This document shows, piece by piece, positions 27,938 to 36,333 of a stretch of 64,000 nt of DNA (position 1 is the first letter of the stretch; each line of letters starts with the position of its first letter). The DNA lies in contig OY282444.1 in NCBI GenBank assembly GCA_958296125.1, forward strand, positions 4,883,266 to 4,947,265, read 5' to 3'. This DNA is from an uncultured Poribacteria bacterium. Its GTDB lineage: Bacteria > Poribacteria > WGA-4E > PCPOR2b. Below the pieces are notes generated by a model. The model was not told the DNA's origin, made no database searches, and was given only the letters and a program-made list of their open reading frames with translations. The translations under genes were made by a program, and so were the position numbers.

Positions 27938-29248
27938 ATGAATATCACCCAATTTACAATGGAGGAGGTACGCTGTTTTGCCGAACGCCAAGAATTCAAC
28001 ATTCGGCCCCTGACGTTTTTGGTCGGAGAAAACAGTACCGGCAAGACCACAGCGTTGGGGTGTTTTCAGGTGCTAGCCAATTATTTCTCTGATGGGGAAA
28101 TAGATTTTAATTCAGCCCCCTATTCAATGGGAATCTTTAAGGATATTGTCAGAAATAGCAAAAAAGCAGAGAAGGTGTTTAAGCTTGGGTTCACCTTTAG
28201 CGGCAAGGATGGAGATGTTAAATGTAGCGTTGAATTTGTCGAAAGAAAGGAAGGAATTGAACCGGCCATCAGGTCAGTAAGAGTAAAATTCACTGACGGC
28301 GAAATCGTTTTAAGTGCTGACTATGCAGGGAAAGGGGGTATGCCTTTCACCTACCGTGATCAGGAACAGAATCGGTATCGTATAGGCGTGAATTCTGCTA
28401 TTTTGGATAGCAATTCCCCATTCTTTTTTTTAAATCGTTTTCATCATAAAGGAGAACGGAGATCTGAGGAAGAAATTGCCTTAGCAAACTATTGGCAGGA
28501 AAAGCACGGAGATTTGAGATATTCAGGGGAGTGGGGAGGAAGTCCCGTATATAGTATGGCACCGATTCGTTTTCAACCAAAACGGACCTATGATCCGATG
28601 AGGGAATTTGATGATCCCGAGGGGAGCGATATTCCAATACGGTTAATGCGGATAAAAGCGACGAATAAAGATAAGTGGGAAGATTTGAAAGCACGATTAA
28701 TCGAATTTGGTAAGAGTTCGGGCCTGTTTCAGAACATAGATGTTAGAAACCTCGGTGGATCTATGGGCAACCCATTCCAACTGAAATTTAAGGTAAGGGG
28801 CCCGAACTCCAATATCATCGATGTCGGCTACGGTGTCAGTCAAATTTTGCCAATTTTAGTGAATATTTTCGATCATCTTGTCTCGCGTCACCGCATTTAT
28901 AGAAGGAGGAGGATCCCCTTCTCCCTATTACAACAGCCCGAAGTCCATCTGCACCCAAGGGCGCAGGCGGAGCTCTCCTCTCTACTCGCTACGGCGGCAA
29001 GCCAAGGGAGGCAGTCATTCATCATTGAAACACACAGCGACTATATGATTGACCGGGCGCGCATTGAAATCAGGAAAGGCAATATCCGCCCCGAAGATGT
29101 GTCGTTGATATATATAGAGCCAAAGGGGCGAGTTGTCAAGGTGCATAATATCAGTTTTGACAAGATGGCTAATATGGAGGGGGTGCCGCCACATTACAGA
29201 GAATTTTTCATGACAGAATACCGCCGGCTCATGGGTTTTGAGGATTGA
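27938..29248 (+). CDS. DUF3696-type AAA/ABC-like ATPase
   Basis: A 436-residue ATPase of the AAA_15/DUF3696 group, related to the OLD and RecF-like family. Walker A is 'GENSTGKTT' at residues 30-38, the signature-like block 'VGYGVSQILPIL' comes near residue 295, and Walker B is 'LLQQPEVHLHPRAQA' with the following 'IIETHSDYMIDR'. Such ATPases are often paired with a nuclease or other effector in phage-defence or conflict modules. Here the next gene encodes a PIN-like protein overlapping or abutting the stop. The DNA is visibly more A+T-rich than the neighbours. No transport domain is present. Confidence 0.88.
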   Translation: MNITQFTMEEVRCFAERQEFNIRPLTFLVGENSTGKTTALGCFQVLANYFSDGEIDFNSAPYSMGIFKDIVRNSKKAEKVFKLGFTFSGKDGDVKCSVEFVERKEGIEPAIRSVRVKFTDGEIVLSADYAGKGGMPFTYRDQEQNRYRIGVNSAILDSNSPFFFLNRFHHKGERRSEEEIALANYWQEKHGDLRYSGEWGGSPVYSMAPIRFQPKRTYDPMREFDDPEGSDIPIRLMRIKATNKDKWEDLKARLIEFGKSSGLFQNIDVRNLGGSMGNPFQLKFKVRGPNSNIIDVGYGVSQILPILVNIFDHLVSRHRIYRRRRIPFSLLQQPEVHLHPRAQAELSSLLATAASQGRQSFIIETHSDYMIDRARIEIRKGNIRPEDVSLIYIEPKGRVVKVHNISFDKMANMEGVPPHYREFFMTEYRRLMGFED

Positions 29249-29250
29249 TT

Positions 29251-29730
29251 ATGTGTATTGTTTTGGATGTCAATAGTTTTCATGACTTTAAGGATCAAGC
29301 CAATGAGGATATGGAGCCTGTGCGGAATTGGTTGAATAGAAACAACGGCAAAATAGCTTATTCTCCCACCGGAAAATTTAGAAGCGAATGGGAAGCAGGG
29401 GGCGGGTATGAGTTGATGAAAGCCCTGCAAAGGATGGGTAAATTCAAATTGGTGCCAGCTGAAGATGTGCAAGCAAAAGCAGATGCATTAGAACAAATAG
29501 GTGGACTTAGGTCAGATGACCCGCACATTATCGCATTAGCGATGCTTGCAGACGTGAAAGTATTAGTTGTCCAACGCCTGCCCAACATACCAAGGCGAGG
29601 AGGAAGACGGGGAGCAAGAGGTGCTGATCCGGACTTGCAGGCAGACTTTAAGGATCATAGGCTTGTTGGAGGTAAAGTGTATATTACAAAAAGCCATTCA
29701 CGCCTGCTGCGTAAAGATACGTGTCCCTAG
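29251..29730 (+). CDS. PIN-like domain protein, probable nuclease effector
   Basis: A 159-residue protein. 'CIVLDVNSF' gives an N-terminal Asp (D6), 'RSEW' an acidic residue at about E46, and 'LRSDDPHIIALAMLADVKVL' a D89/D90 pair near the C-terminal half. The order D-E-D with the 'DPHIIALA' helix matches PIN-like ribonucleases. The C-terminus is basic and rich in Gly and Arg. GAGG lies 7 bases before ATG 29251, two bases after the ATPase stop; an in-frame TTG overlaps that stop. It is likely an effector working with the ATPase. Catalysis is inferred from fold and motifs only. Confidence 0.72.
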   Translation: MCIVLDVNSFHDFKDQANEDMEPVRNWLNRNNGKIAYSPTGKFRSEWEAGGGYELMKALQRMGKFKLVPAEDVQAKADALEQIGGLRSDDPHIIALAMLADVKVLVVQRLPNIPRRGGRRGARGADPDLQADFKDHRLVGGKVYITKSHSRLLRKDTCP

Positions 29731-29756
29731 TAGGGAATAACGATTGTTATTCCCTA
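29731..29756. repeat. Perfect 11-bp palindromic hairpin after the PIN-like gene
   Basis: TAGGGAATAAC, loop GATT, GTTATTCCCTA starts at the base after the stop codon. There is no T-run on the plus side, but an A-run follows. It matches the arms of hairpins at 41848-41875 and, in part, 46137-46159, which points to a dispersed REP-like element. Confidence 0.7.
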
Positions 29757-29822
29757 CCGAAAAAAAAACTACAAACCTAACATTAACATCCGCATCAACC
29801 AATAAATAAGGAGGTTTTTACC

Positions 29823-30284
29823 GTGCAAGAAAACAAGCAGACGATTCAACCACAGATTATTCAAAAATTCAGCAAATACCTTGAAACCAACGCACTCCGA
29901 CTTACAGTGAAGCGGCGCAACATCCTCGAACAGGTCTTTGCTTACGACGATCATTTCCGCGCGGACGACCTGTTAATGCGGATGCGCCAAAACGGATATA
30001 CAGCCTCTCGTGCGACGATCTATCGGACGTTACCGCTTCTTGTCAAAAGTGGGCTGCTGACGGAGGTGATTGATGCACAGAAACAGTCCCATTATGAACA
30101 CATCCATTCACGCCAAGAGCATGCCCATCTGATCTGCCTGCGATGTAACAGTATCATTGAATTTGAAAATCCGGAGATCGATAGGCTCCAAGAAGCAGTT
30201 TGTAAAACACACCAGTTCAAGCCGGTGAAATATAGAAATGAGATTTTGGGATACTGTGCCGAGTGCCAAAAGGACGGTATTTAA
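29823..30284 (+). CDS. Fur family metal- or peroxide-responsive repressor
   Basis: A 153-residue Fur-family regulator starting at GTG 29823 with AAGGAGG upstream. The winged helix spans about residues 25-85 ('RLTVKRRNILEQVF', 'SRATIYRTLPLLVKSGLL'). The dimerisation part has 'HAHLICLRCNSIIEF' with a CxxC and 'GYCAEC' as the second structural-zinc pair. These four Cys support a Zn-structural Fur, Zur or PerR. Which metal or signal it senses cannot be decided; its regulon may include the CurA-like gene 39 bases downstream. Confidence 0.93.
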   Translation: MQENKQTIQPQIIQKFSKYLETNALRLTVKRRNILEQVFAYDDHFRADDLLMRMRQNGYTASRATIYRTLPLLVKSGLLTEVIDAQKQSHYEHIHSRQEHAHLICLRCNSIIEFENPEIDRLQEAVCKTHQFKPVKYRNEILGYCAECQKDGI

Positions 30285-30322
30285 TCTATTCGCCAATATC
30301 ACTTTTTCGGAGGAATATTTCA

Positions 30323-31330
30323 ATGTCAAACGTCAATCGAAAATTTACTTTAGCTGCAAGGCCCGTTGGCTATCCAAAACCGTCGGATTTCGACCTAGTG
30401 ACCGAGCCGATTCCCACTCCTAAAGATGGGGAGGTGCTTGTCCACACCAATTACCTGTCTGTGGATCCATACATGCGCGGACGGATGAATGATAGAGCCT
30501 CCTACGCCCCAAACGTGCAGATCGGTGAGGCGATGGTCGGCAGTGTTGTTGGTGAAGTCGTTGTTTCCAAAAACTCAGACTTTCAGGTGGGAGATATCGC
30601 TGTCGGCGGGTTGGGCTGGCAGGAGTATGGGGTATCCGATGGGAGCAATCTCCGTAAAGTGGATCCAACCCTCGCACCCATATCAACAGCTTTGGGGATT
30701 CTCGGTATGCCAGGGTTGACGGCGTATTTCGGCTTGTTGGAGATCTGTGACCCCCAGCCAGGGGAAACGGTTTTTGTATCCGCAGCAGCAGGAGCAGTCG
30801 GCTCCTTGGTAGGCCAGATCGCCAAGATAAAGGGTTGCCGAGCTGTAGGCAGCACCGGCAGCAATGAGAAGGTGGATTACGTCGTGGACGAACTCGGCTT
30901 TGATGCCGCGTTCAACTATAAGACGGTTGAGGATTACGGCGCACAGCTAGCCGAGCAGTGCCCGGACGGGATTGACGCTTATTTTGACAACGTCGGTGGT
31001 GCGATTACCGATGCGGTCTTTCCGTTGATTAACGTGAAGGCGCGAGTAGCAATCTGTGGTCAGATTTCCCAATATAATCTGGAGAACCCGGAACAGGGAC
31101 CGCGTTTCCTGTGGCACCTCATCGTCAAGCAGGCGAAGATTGAGGGATTTCTCGTCTTTGAGTTTGCGGACAAACATGATGACGGGCTTCGACAGATGGC
31201 AGAGTGGATTCAAGCTGGAAAGCTGAAATACAGAGAGGAGATCACGGAAGGATTTGAGAACGCCCCCGCCGCATTTATCGGGATGTTGAAGGGAAGCAAT
31301 ATCGGCAAGCAACTGGTCAAAGTCACTTAA
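30323..31330 (+). CDS. NADP-dependent oxidoreductase, CurA/leukotriene B4 dehydrogenase-like
   Basis: A 335-residue MDR-superfamily reductase of the LTB4DH/CurA group. 'SVDPYMRGRM' is the family signature near residue 46. 'GMPGLTAYFGL' and 'ETVFVSAAAGAVGSLVGQIA' form the NADPH site, and 'YFDNVGG' follows. It reduces alpha,beta-unsaturated carbonyls. ATG 30323 is chosen because GGAGG lies 9 bases upstream; the frame is open to 30263, inside the fur gene. It has no zinc ligands, as expected. The location next to a Fur-family gene suggests redox or carbonyl-stress control. Confidence 0.93.
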   Translation: MSNVNRKFTLAARPVGYPKPSDFDLVTEPIPTPKDGEVLVHTNYLSVDPYMRGRMNDRASYAPNVQIGEAMVGSVVGEVVVSKNSDFQVGDIAVGGLGWQEYGVSDGSNLRKVDPTLAPISTALGILGMPGLTAYFGLLEICDPQPGETVFVSAAAGAVGSLVGQIAKIKGCRAVGSTGSNEKVDYVVDELGFDAAFNYKTVEDYGAQLAEQCPDGIDAYFDNVGGAITDAVFPLINVKARVAICGQISQYNLENPEQGPRFLWHLIVKQAKIEGFLVFEFADKHDDGLRQMAEWIQAGKLKYREEITEGFENAPAAFIGMLKGSNIGKQLVKVT

Positions 31331-31350
31331 TTTAGAGAGGAATCAACAAT

Positions 31351-32409
31351 ATGGCAGATAAATATCGTGTTGGAATTATCGGTTGTGGCAGCATTGCGGG
31401 GCTACATGTGCAGGGCTATCAAGGCGTTGAGGAGGTCGAAATCGTCGCTATTGCCGACCCCGTTGCGGATGCGTTGAACGATTTTGGGGAACGCAACAAC
31501 ATTCAAACGCGTTACCTTGATGTCCGTGAGATGCTCGAAAAAGAGAATCTCGACATCGTGAGTGTCGCGACATGGCACAGGCTCCACGCACCCATGACGA
31601 TTGCCGCTTGCGCCCGGAAACCGAAAGCGATCCTCTGCGAGAAGCCGATGGCGACTAATCTTGGCGATTGCGACGAGATGCTGATCGCAGCACAGCGAAA
31701 CAACGTCAAGGTTGCGATCGCGCATCAACGCCGATTCAACCCGGTCTGGACCGATGCCCGTCAACTGATTGCCAACGGTGCAATCGGAGAACCGCGCCAA
31801 ATTGTGTGCAAAGGGGGTCAAGGTCTCCTAAACGACTGCTCGCATCTGTTCGACATGATGCGCTATGTCCTCGGTGATCCGGAGGCCGAGTGGGTCATTG
31901 GCAACATTGAACGCAAGACGGAACGTTACGAGCGTGATATACCGATCGAGGATCGGAGCGCAGGAATCGTTGGCTTCCAAGGCGGTTGTATCGGGATGCT
32001 GCTTCAGGAGATTGCGGGTCCCAACTACCAAGGGGGGATTATCTACGGTTCCGATGGCATTATAGACCTGACCGAGCAACGGGCCCTCCTGCTCAACAGT
32101 CAGCGGGCGGAATGGGAAGACCGTCGAGCGGAGGGCGAAAATCCTTCCGTGGCGCAGGTGCGGGAGTTACTCTCGTGGATTGAAGGGAGAAGCGGACATC
32201 GCGGCGAAGCGATAAACGGACGGGCCGCGGTGGAGATTATCATGGCAATCTACGACTCCGCACGGCTGCACGAAGTGGTGCAGATGCCCGTCCGTACCCA
32301 TGCTTCACCGCTTGAAACAATGATTGAGAGCGGCGATTTGCCGGTTGAACGCCCGGGCAGATATGATATCCGCGCGTTCTTACTTCGTGGAGAGTCAATG
32401 CAGCCATAA
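31351..32409 (+). CDS. Gfo/Idh/MocA family oxidoreductase
   Basis: A 352-residue enzyme with 'VGIIGCGSIAGLHVQGY' (NAD-binding) at the start and the family 'CEKPMATN' motif with its catalytic Lys near residue 97. 'AIAHQRRFNPVW' and 'LLNDCSHLFDMM' carry the conserved His/Asp region. It likely oxidises a sugar or inositol derivative. It is third in a run of four plus-strand genes with short gaps, 20 bases after the CurA-like gene and 6 bases before the aminotransferase gene. The pairing with an aminotransferase recalls amino-sugar metabolism, but that is only a hint. Confidence 0.93.
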   Translation: MADKYRVGIIGCGSIAGLHVQGYQGVEEVEIVAIADPVADALNDFGERNNIQTRYLDVREMLEKENLDIVSVATWHRLHAPMTIAACARKPKAILCEKPMATNLGDCDEMLIAAQRNNVKVAIAHQRRFNPVWTDARQLIANGAIGEPRQIVCKGGQGLLNDCSHLFDMMRYVLGDPEAEWVIGNIERKTERYERDIPIEDRSAGIVGFQGGCIGMLLQEIAGPNYQGGIIYGSDGIIDLTEQRALLLNSQRAEWEDRRAEGENPSVAQVRELLSWIEGRSGHRGEAINGRAAVEIIMAIYDSARLHEVVQMPVRTHASPLETMIESGDLPVERPGRYDIRAFLLRGESMQP

Positions 32410-32415
32410 GATGGT

Positions 32416-33633
32416 GTGATTAACATGGAAAACGGACTATCAACTTCAAAACCGATGCTCTCACACAAATCAATCCTGTTCACTGAATCGGTCATCCGGG
32501 GCATGACGCAACTATGCAATCGTTACGATGCCATCAACCTGTCGCAAGGAACACCCGGATTTGAACCGCCAGACGAGGTTAAGGCAGCCGCGATTGATGC
32601 CATCCGTGAGGGATACAATCAATACAGCATCACTTGGGGGACACCGAGATTCCGTGAGGCGATTGCTCGCAAGTCCGCAGCGTTTAACGGCATTCCGACG
32701 GACCCGGATCGGAACGTCACCGTCACCTGTGGTTCAACGGAGGGGATGATGTCATCGCTGCTGGCGATTATTAACCCCGGCGATGAAATCGTAATCTTCG
32801 AGCCGTTCTATGAGAACTACGGACCCGACACGATCATCTCTGGTGCAACGCCCGTCTACGTGCCGTTACGAGAGACACACTGTCTGGAGAGGGGTGATAT
32901 TTTTACCTATGATCCCGATGAGCTGCGGGACGCTTTCAGCAAGAACACGAAGGCGATTGTTTTGAATACGCCCAGCAATCCGATCGGAAAAGTGTTCACC
33001 CACGATGAATTGAAGGAAATCGCTGCGCTCTGCTGCGAGTTTGACAGCCTCGCTGTAACGGACGAGATCTATGAGCATATGATCTACGACGAACGTCCGC
33101 ATATCAGCATCGGCTCTTTGCCAGAGATGCGAGATCGAACAATTACTGTTTCGGGGTTGAGCAAAACCTACTCGATGACCGGCTGGCGACTCGGCTACGT
33201 GATCGCGCCCGAATATCTCACAAACGCCATCCGCAAGATGCACGATTTCCTGACGGTTGGAGCACCCCATCCGTTGCAGGAGGCGGGGGTAGTTGCCCTT
33301 CAATTGGGGCAGGAATATTACCGGCAACTAGTCGAACAGTATGATGGCAAACGCAAGCTGTTTTCAGTCCTATTACGGAAGGCAGGGTTTCAGTGTTACG
33401 ACCCCGAAGGCGCGTACTACATCATGACCGACATCAGCAATTTCGGCTTTTCGGATGATACCGAATTTGCACATTGGCTTGTGAAGGAGATTGGTGTCGG
33501 TGGGGTGCCGGGGTCAAGTTTCTATAGCCGCCCGGAACTCGGCAGAACGAAGCTGCGATTTATGTTCAGCAAGGACGAAGCAACATTGCGTGAGGCAGCC
33601 GATCGATTGATGCGAATTAGAGAAAAGATTTAG
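32416..33633 (+). CDS. Class I/II pyridoxal-phosphate aminotransferase
   Basis: A 405-residue fold-type I aminotransferase (402 if ATG 32425 is used; no clear ribosome site separates them). Blocks are 'INLSQGTPGFEPP', 'VTCGSTEGMM', 'NTPSNPIGKVF', 'VTDEIYEHMIYD' and the PLP lysine in 'VSGLSKTYSMTGWRLGY'. 'TKLRFMFS' supplies the carboxylate-binding Arg. The family transfers amino groups between amino acids and keto acids in the cytoplasm. It is similar to aspartate and kynurenine aminotransferase subgroups; the substrate is not assigned. Confidence 0.93.
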   Translation: MINMENGLSTSKPMLSHKSILFTESVIRGMTQLCNRYDAINLSQGTPGFEPPDEVKAAAIDAIREGYNQYSITWGTPRFREAIARKSAAFNGIPTDPDRNVTVTCGSTEGMMSSLLAIINPGDEIVIFEPFYENYGPDTIISGATPVYVPLRETHCLERGDIFTYDPDELRDAFSKNTKAIVLNTPSNPIGKVFTHDELKEIAALCCEFDSLAVTDEIYEHMIYDERPHISIGSLPEMRDRTITVSGLSKTYSMTGWRLGYVIAPEYLTNAIRKMHDFLTVGAPHPLQEAGVVALQLGQEYYRQLVEQYDGKRKLFSVLLRKAGFQCYDPEGAYYIMTDISNFGFSDDTEFAHWLVKEIGVGGVPGSSFYSRPELGRTKLRFMFSKDEATLREAADRLMRIREKI

Positions 33634-33748
33634 GGTTCAAACCGAGTAAGCAACCATTGATCGGATATGTGTCAATGATTTATTGAGGTTGTCACGAAAT
33701 TTGCGAGGGAATAGATTCAATTCTATCAAATTGAGGAGGAAAGAGAGC

Positions 33749-34687
33749 TTGAGGAGATACATTCATACACTCATCACCTGCGTCTGTATTGTCAGTTACT
33801 TCGGTTGTGGCAGCGATAAAACCTCGACAGGCTGGCAACAAATCGAATCGGGAACAGAGGCGCACCTGTACGGCGTTCACTTTGTTAATGCCAAACTCGG
33901 TTGGGCAGTGGGTACAGGCGGTTTGGTGCTGTTCACAGAAGATGGCGGTTTGACGTGGCAGGTCCGCTCGCCGCAAAAAGCGATGACCCCAAACGCGCTC
34001 AATAAGGTGCATTTCTCCACCTCCAACAACGGTTGGGCGGTCAGTATCAGAGGGCAGATCTACTATACAGGAAGCGGCGGCAAATCGTGGACAGCGCAAA
34101 AGAGCCATACAAATAGCGGGTTGCTCGACATCTATTTTGTAGATGAAACGGAAGGTTGGGCGGTCGGTGGAGGCGGTGTCATCCTGCACACGGACAACGG
34201 TGGGGGTTCGTGGAGTCGCCAAAATTCACCGCCGACACCGCATCTGTGGGCTGTACATTTTGCTGATGCGAAGTACGGTTGGGTTGTCGGGAAGGATGGG
34301 ACGATCCTTCACACAAATAACGGCGGCGAGGTCTGGCGTGAACAGCAGAGTAACACCGAGGAATCGCTGCTCAGTGTTTATTTCATCAACTCACAGACGG
34401 GATGGGTCGTTGGAACGAGTGGGTTTATCCTACACACGACCGATGGCGGCGCGAACTGGAAGCCCCAGAAAAGTGGCACGTCGAAAACCTTCCGCGGCGT
34501 TGCATTTCGAGATTCCAAACAAGGATGGGCGATTGGTGAAGATGGACTGATCCTGCATACCACCGATGCCGGGGAGACGTGGTCGGCTCAACCGAGTGGA
34601 TCGGCACGGCACCTTTTGGACATCTATTTGTATAAAGGGCACGGTTGGATTGTTGGATCAAAGGGCACCATTTTACGTCTCAGTTGA
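33749..34687 (+). CDS. YCF48/BNR seven-bladed propeller lipoprotein
   Basis: A 312-residue lipoprotein starting at TTG 33749 with GGAGG 9 bases upstream. The signal ends at a lipobox-like 'SYFGC'. Seven tandem units of about 40 residues follow with the cores GWAVGTGG, GWAVSIRG, GWAVGGGG, GWVVGKDG, GWVVGTSG, GWAIGEDG and GWIVGSKG, most ending in 'HT-GG-W'. This gives a complete seven-bladed YCF48/sortilin-type beta propeller. Such exported propellers probably bind partners or scaffold assembly; YCF48/HCF136 itself assists photosystem II assembly. A photosynthetic role is not implied here. Confidence 0.88.
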   Translation: MRRYIHTLITCVCIVSYFGCGSDKTSTGWQQIESGTEAHLYGVHFVNAKLGWAVGTGGLVLFTEDGGLTWQVRSPQKAMTPNALNKVHFSTSNNGWAVSIRGQIYYTGSGGKSWTAQKSHTNSGLLDIYFVDETEGWAVGGGGVILHTDNGGGSWSRQNSPPTPHLWAVHFADAKYGWVVGKDGTILHTNNGGEVWREQQSNTEESLLSVYFINSQTGWVVGTSGFILHTTDGGANWKPQKSGTSKTFRGVAFRDSKQGWAIGEDGLILHTTDAGETWSAQPSGSARHLLDIYLYKGHGWIVGSKGTILRLS

Positions 34688-34833
34688 ATTTTTGCCCAAT
34701 ATAGTGCAATTTCCATGTTCCAAAGCTGACCAAACTGTGCTGAAAATGGTCTCAACAGCACTGCACTGCTGGGGCTTTAGATGAAAACGCAAATTGCCTA
34801 AGAACCTGTTCCCTTGAATTTCAGGAGGCATAT

Positions 34834-35385
34834 ATGTATTGGAAACTGTTCTGCCTGTTCAACCTCATCCTTTGTTTGCTGCCATTTTTGGGATGTTCAG
34901 ATGATACAAGTGATAAAATGACAGATACTGGTGATGTGAATGAAGATTCCTCGTTTCAGCTCGCCCCTAGCTTTACGCTGCTAAACACAGAACTGGAGGA
35001 GGTTAGCCTCTCGGATTATCAGGGTCAAGTTGTCATCGTCGATTTTTGGGCAACATGGTGTAAACCGTGCCAAGAGGAGGTTCCACGCTTCATCGAACTC
35101 TACGACGAATATCAAGCGCAGGGATTTGAGATGATTGGCATTTCAACGGATGATGTGGATGGACGGCTAAAACAGATTGAACTCTTTTTTGAGGAACTCA
35201 GTAAAAGAGGGTTTGATATCAACTACCCGATTCTTCTGGCAGAGTCCGATATTATTCAGAGGTACCAAGTGCCGGCACTACCCTCCGCATATCTCATCAA
35301 TCGTGATGGAAAAATTGTAAAGGTATTCAACGGCGCGCAAGAAGATAAAGCAATCTACGAAAGAGAGTTGAAAAAATGGCTATAA
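34834..35385 (+). CDS. TlpA-like thioredoxin-fold lipoprotein
   Basis: A 183-residue exported thioredoxin-like protein. A lipoprotein signal ('LILCLLPFLGC') precedes an acidic linker and a TlpA/ResA domain with 'IVDFWATWCKPCQEEV' (active site CKPC) and 'GFEMIGIS'. The cis-Pro is in 'QVPALPSAYLIN'. It should reduce or relay electrons to envelope proteins. The stop overlaps the start of the selenoprotein gene by 10 bases, so the two are tightly coupled and may work as an electron-transfer pair. It has its own ribosome site (AGGAGG at 34823). Confidence 0.92.
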   Translation: MYWKLFCLFNLILCLLPFLGCSDDTSDKMTDTGDVNEDSSFQLAPSFTLLNTELEEVSLSDYQGQVVIVDFWATWCKPCQEEVPRFIELYDEYQAQGFEMIGISTDDVDGRLKQIELFFEELSKRGFDINYPILLAESDIIQRYQVPALPSAYLINRDGKIVKVFNGAQEDKAIYERELKKWL

Positions 35386-36323
35386 GAACTGGACTAACTA
35401 AAATTCAATTATTGATGGTTTTGGCAGCTGTCCTTATGTTGGGGTTGGGTTGTGGCAGCGGCGATGAATCTATCGTGAAAACAGACATATCAACCGATGC
35501 GCCAGATCCCGTTATTCCGACCGGCAGCCTAGAAGGGGCGGACGAAAAGAGTGAAGCCGCATCGGCGACTGTCCGCGGTCTCGCATTGGATCAGATAACG
35601 AAAACGCCCCTCATCAATGTGCGCGTTCAACTGACCGATGAAGCGGGGGGGATGTTGGAGACACCAACAACTACATCGGGTGTCTTTGAGTTCAAAGATG
35701 TTTCTGCGAATCAGCGACTCACGATCACCATTGATTCTGATGAATACGAGAAACAGGAGTTTACTGTTGACCCCATTCCAGTCGGTGAAACGGTAAAATT
35801 GGAGGTCGAGCTTATTCCTCTCAAGCCGGAGCGACTCCCAGAAGGCGATGGCCTGACCGTCGGTGTGAAAGCTCCGGACTTCAGCCTGCCTGATAGCGAT
35901 GGGAAGATAAAAGCCCTCGCAGATTACGCAGGTAAGAAAAAAGTTGTGTTGGTTTTTTATCGAGGGAGTTGGTGACCGTTCTGCATTGAGCAACTCGGAG
36001 AGTTGCAGCCAAGTTACGAAGCGATTCAAGCGGCGGGCGCTGAACTTCTTGCAATCAGTGCAGATGATCCGGTAAAAGCAAAGGAAGTGATTGGGAAGGT
36101 CAAAAGACAGCGTAACCTTGAAATTGAATTCCCCCTGCTCGGAGACCCAGAGTTGAACACAATTAATGCGTACAACGCGAGAGATCCACTAAATCCCCGG
36201 ATTGCACGTCCCACGACCTACATCATTGATGAGAGCGGGGTTATCCGCTCGAAAGTCCTTGATGTTCGTGTTGGGAATCGAATAGCTCCCGATAAGATTC
36301 TCGCGGAGTTAAAAAGTTTGTAG
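35376..36323 (+). CDS. Peroxiredoxin-domain lipoprotein with in-frame TGA read as selenocysteine
   Basis: A 315-residue protein if TGA 35973-35975 is decoded as Sec200. Features in order: a lipoprotein signal ('LAAVLMLGLGC'); an acidic linker; a carboxypeptidase-regulatory-like domain (about residues 62-150); and a peroxiredoxin domain from 'VGVKAPDFSLPDSDG'. The active site reads FYRGSW-U-PFC, where family members have RG-W-C-P-C. The frame continues without break through 'ELLAISADDP' to 'LAELKSL', with the peroxiredoxin folding elements on both sides. A GGA-looped 6-bp stem begins at 35991. It would reduce peroxides or disulfides in the envelope. Standard gene calling would stop at 35975 and report a separate ORF at 36003; the alternative is a pseudogene or sequencing error. 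Confidence 0.82.
35991..36005 (+). promoter_or_regulatory. Candidate bacterial SECIS hairpin
   Basis: CAACTC (35991-35996), loop GGA, GAGTTG (36000-36005), with a CTG...CAG extension (35981-35983 with 36006-36008) across a one-sided 7-base bulge. The loop begins 21 nt after the TGA and starts with G, matching the bacterial SECIS rules for spacing and the loop G. Its coding is conserved with the protein frame. Confidence 0.65.
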
Positions 36324-36333
36324 GCGGTCAACA

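Noticed and set aside
35973-36003. Treating the peroxiredoxin gene as broken by a stop, with a second ORF starting at 36003
   Set aside because: Both halves are in the same frame, no base needs changing, the stop sits exactly at the catalytic Cys position and a SECIS-like hairpin follows. A plain pseudogene would not predict these.
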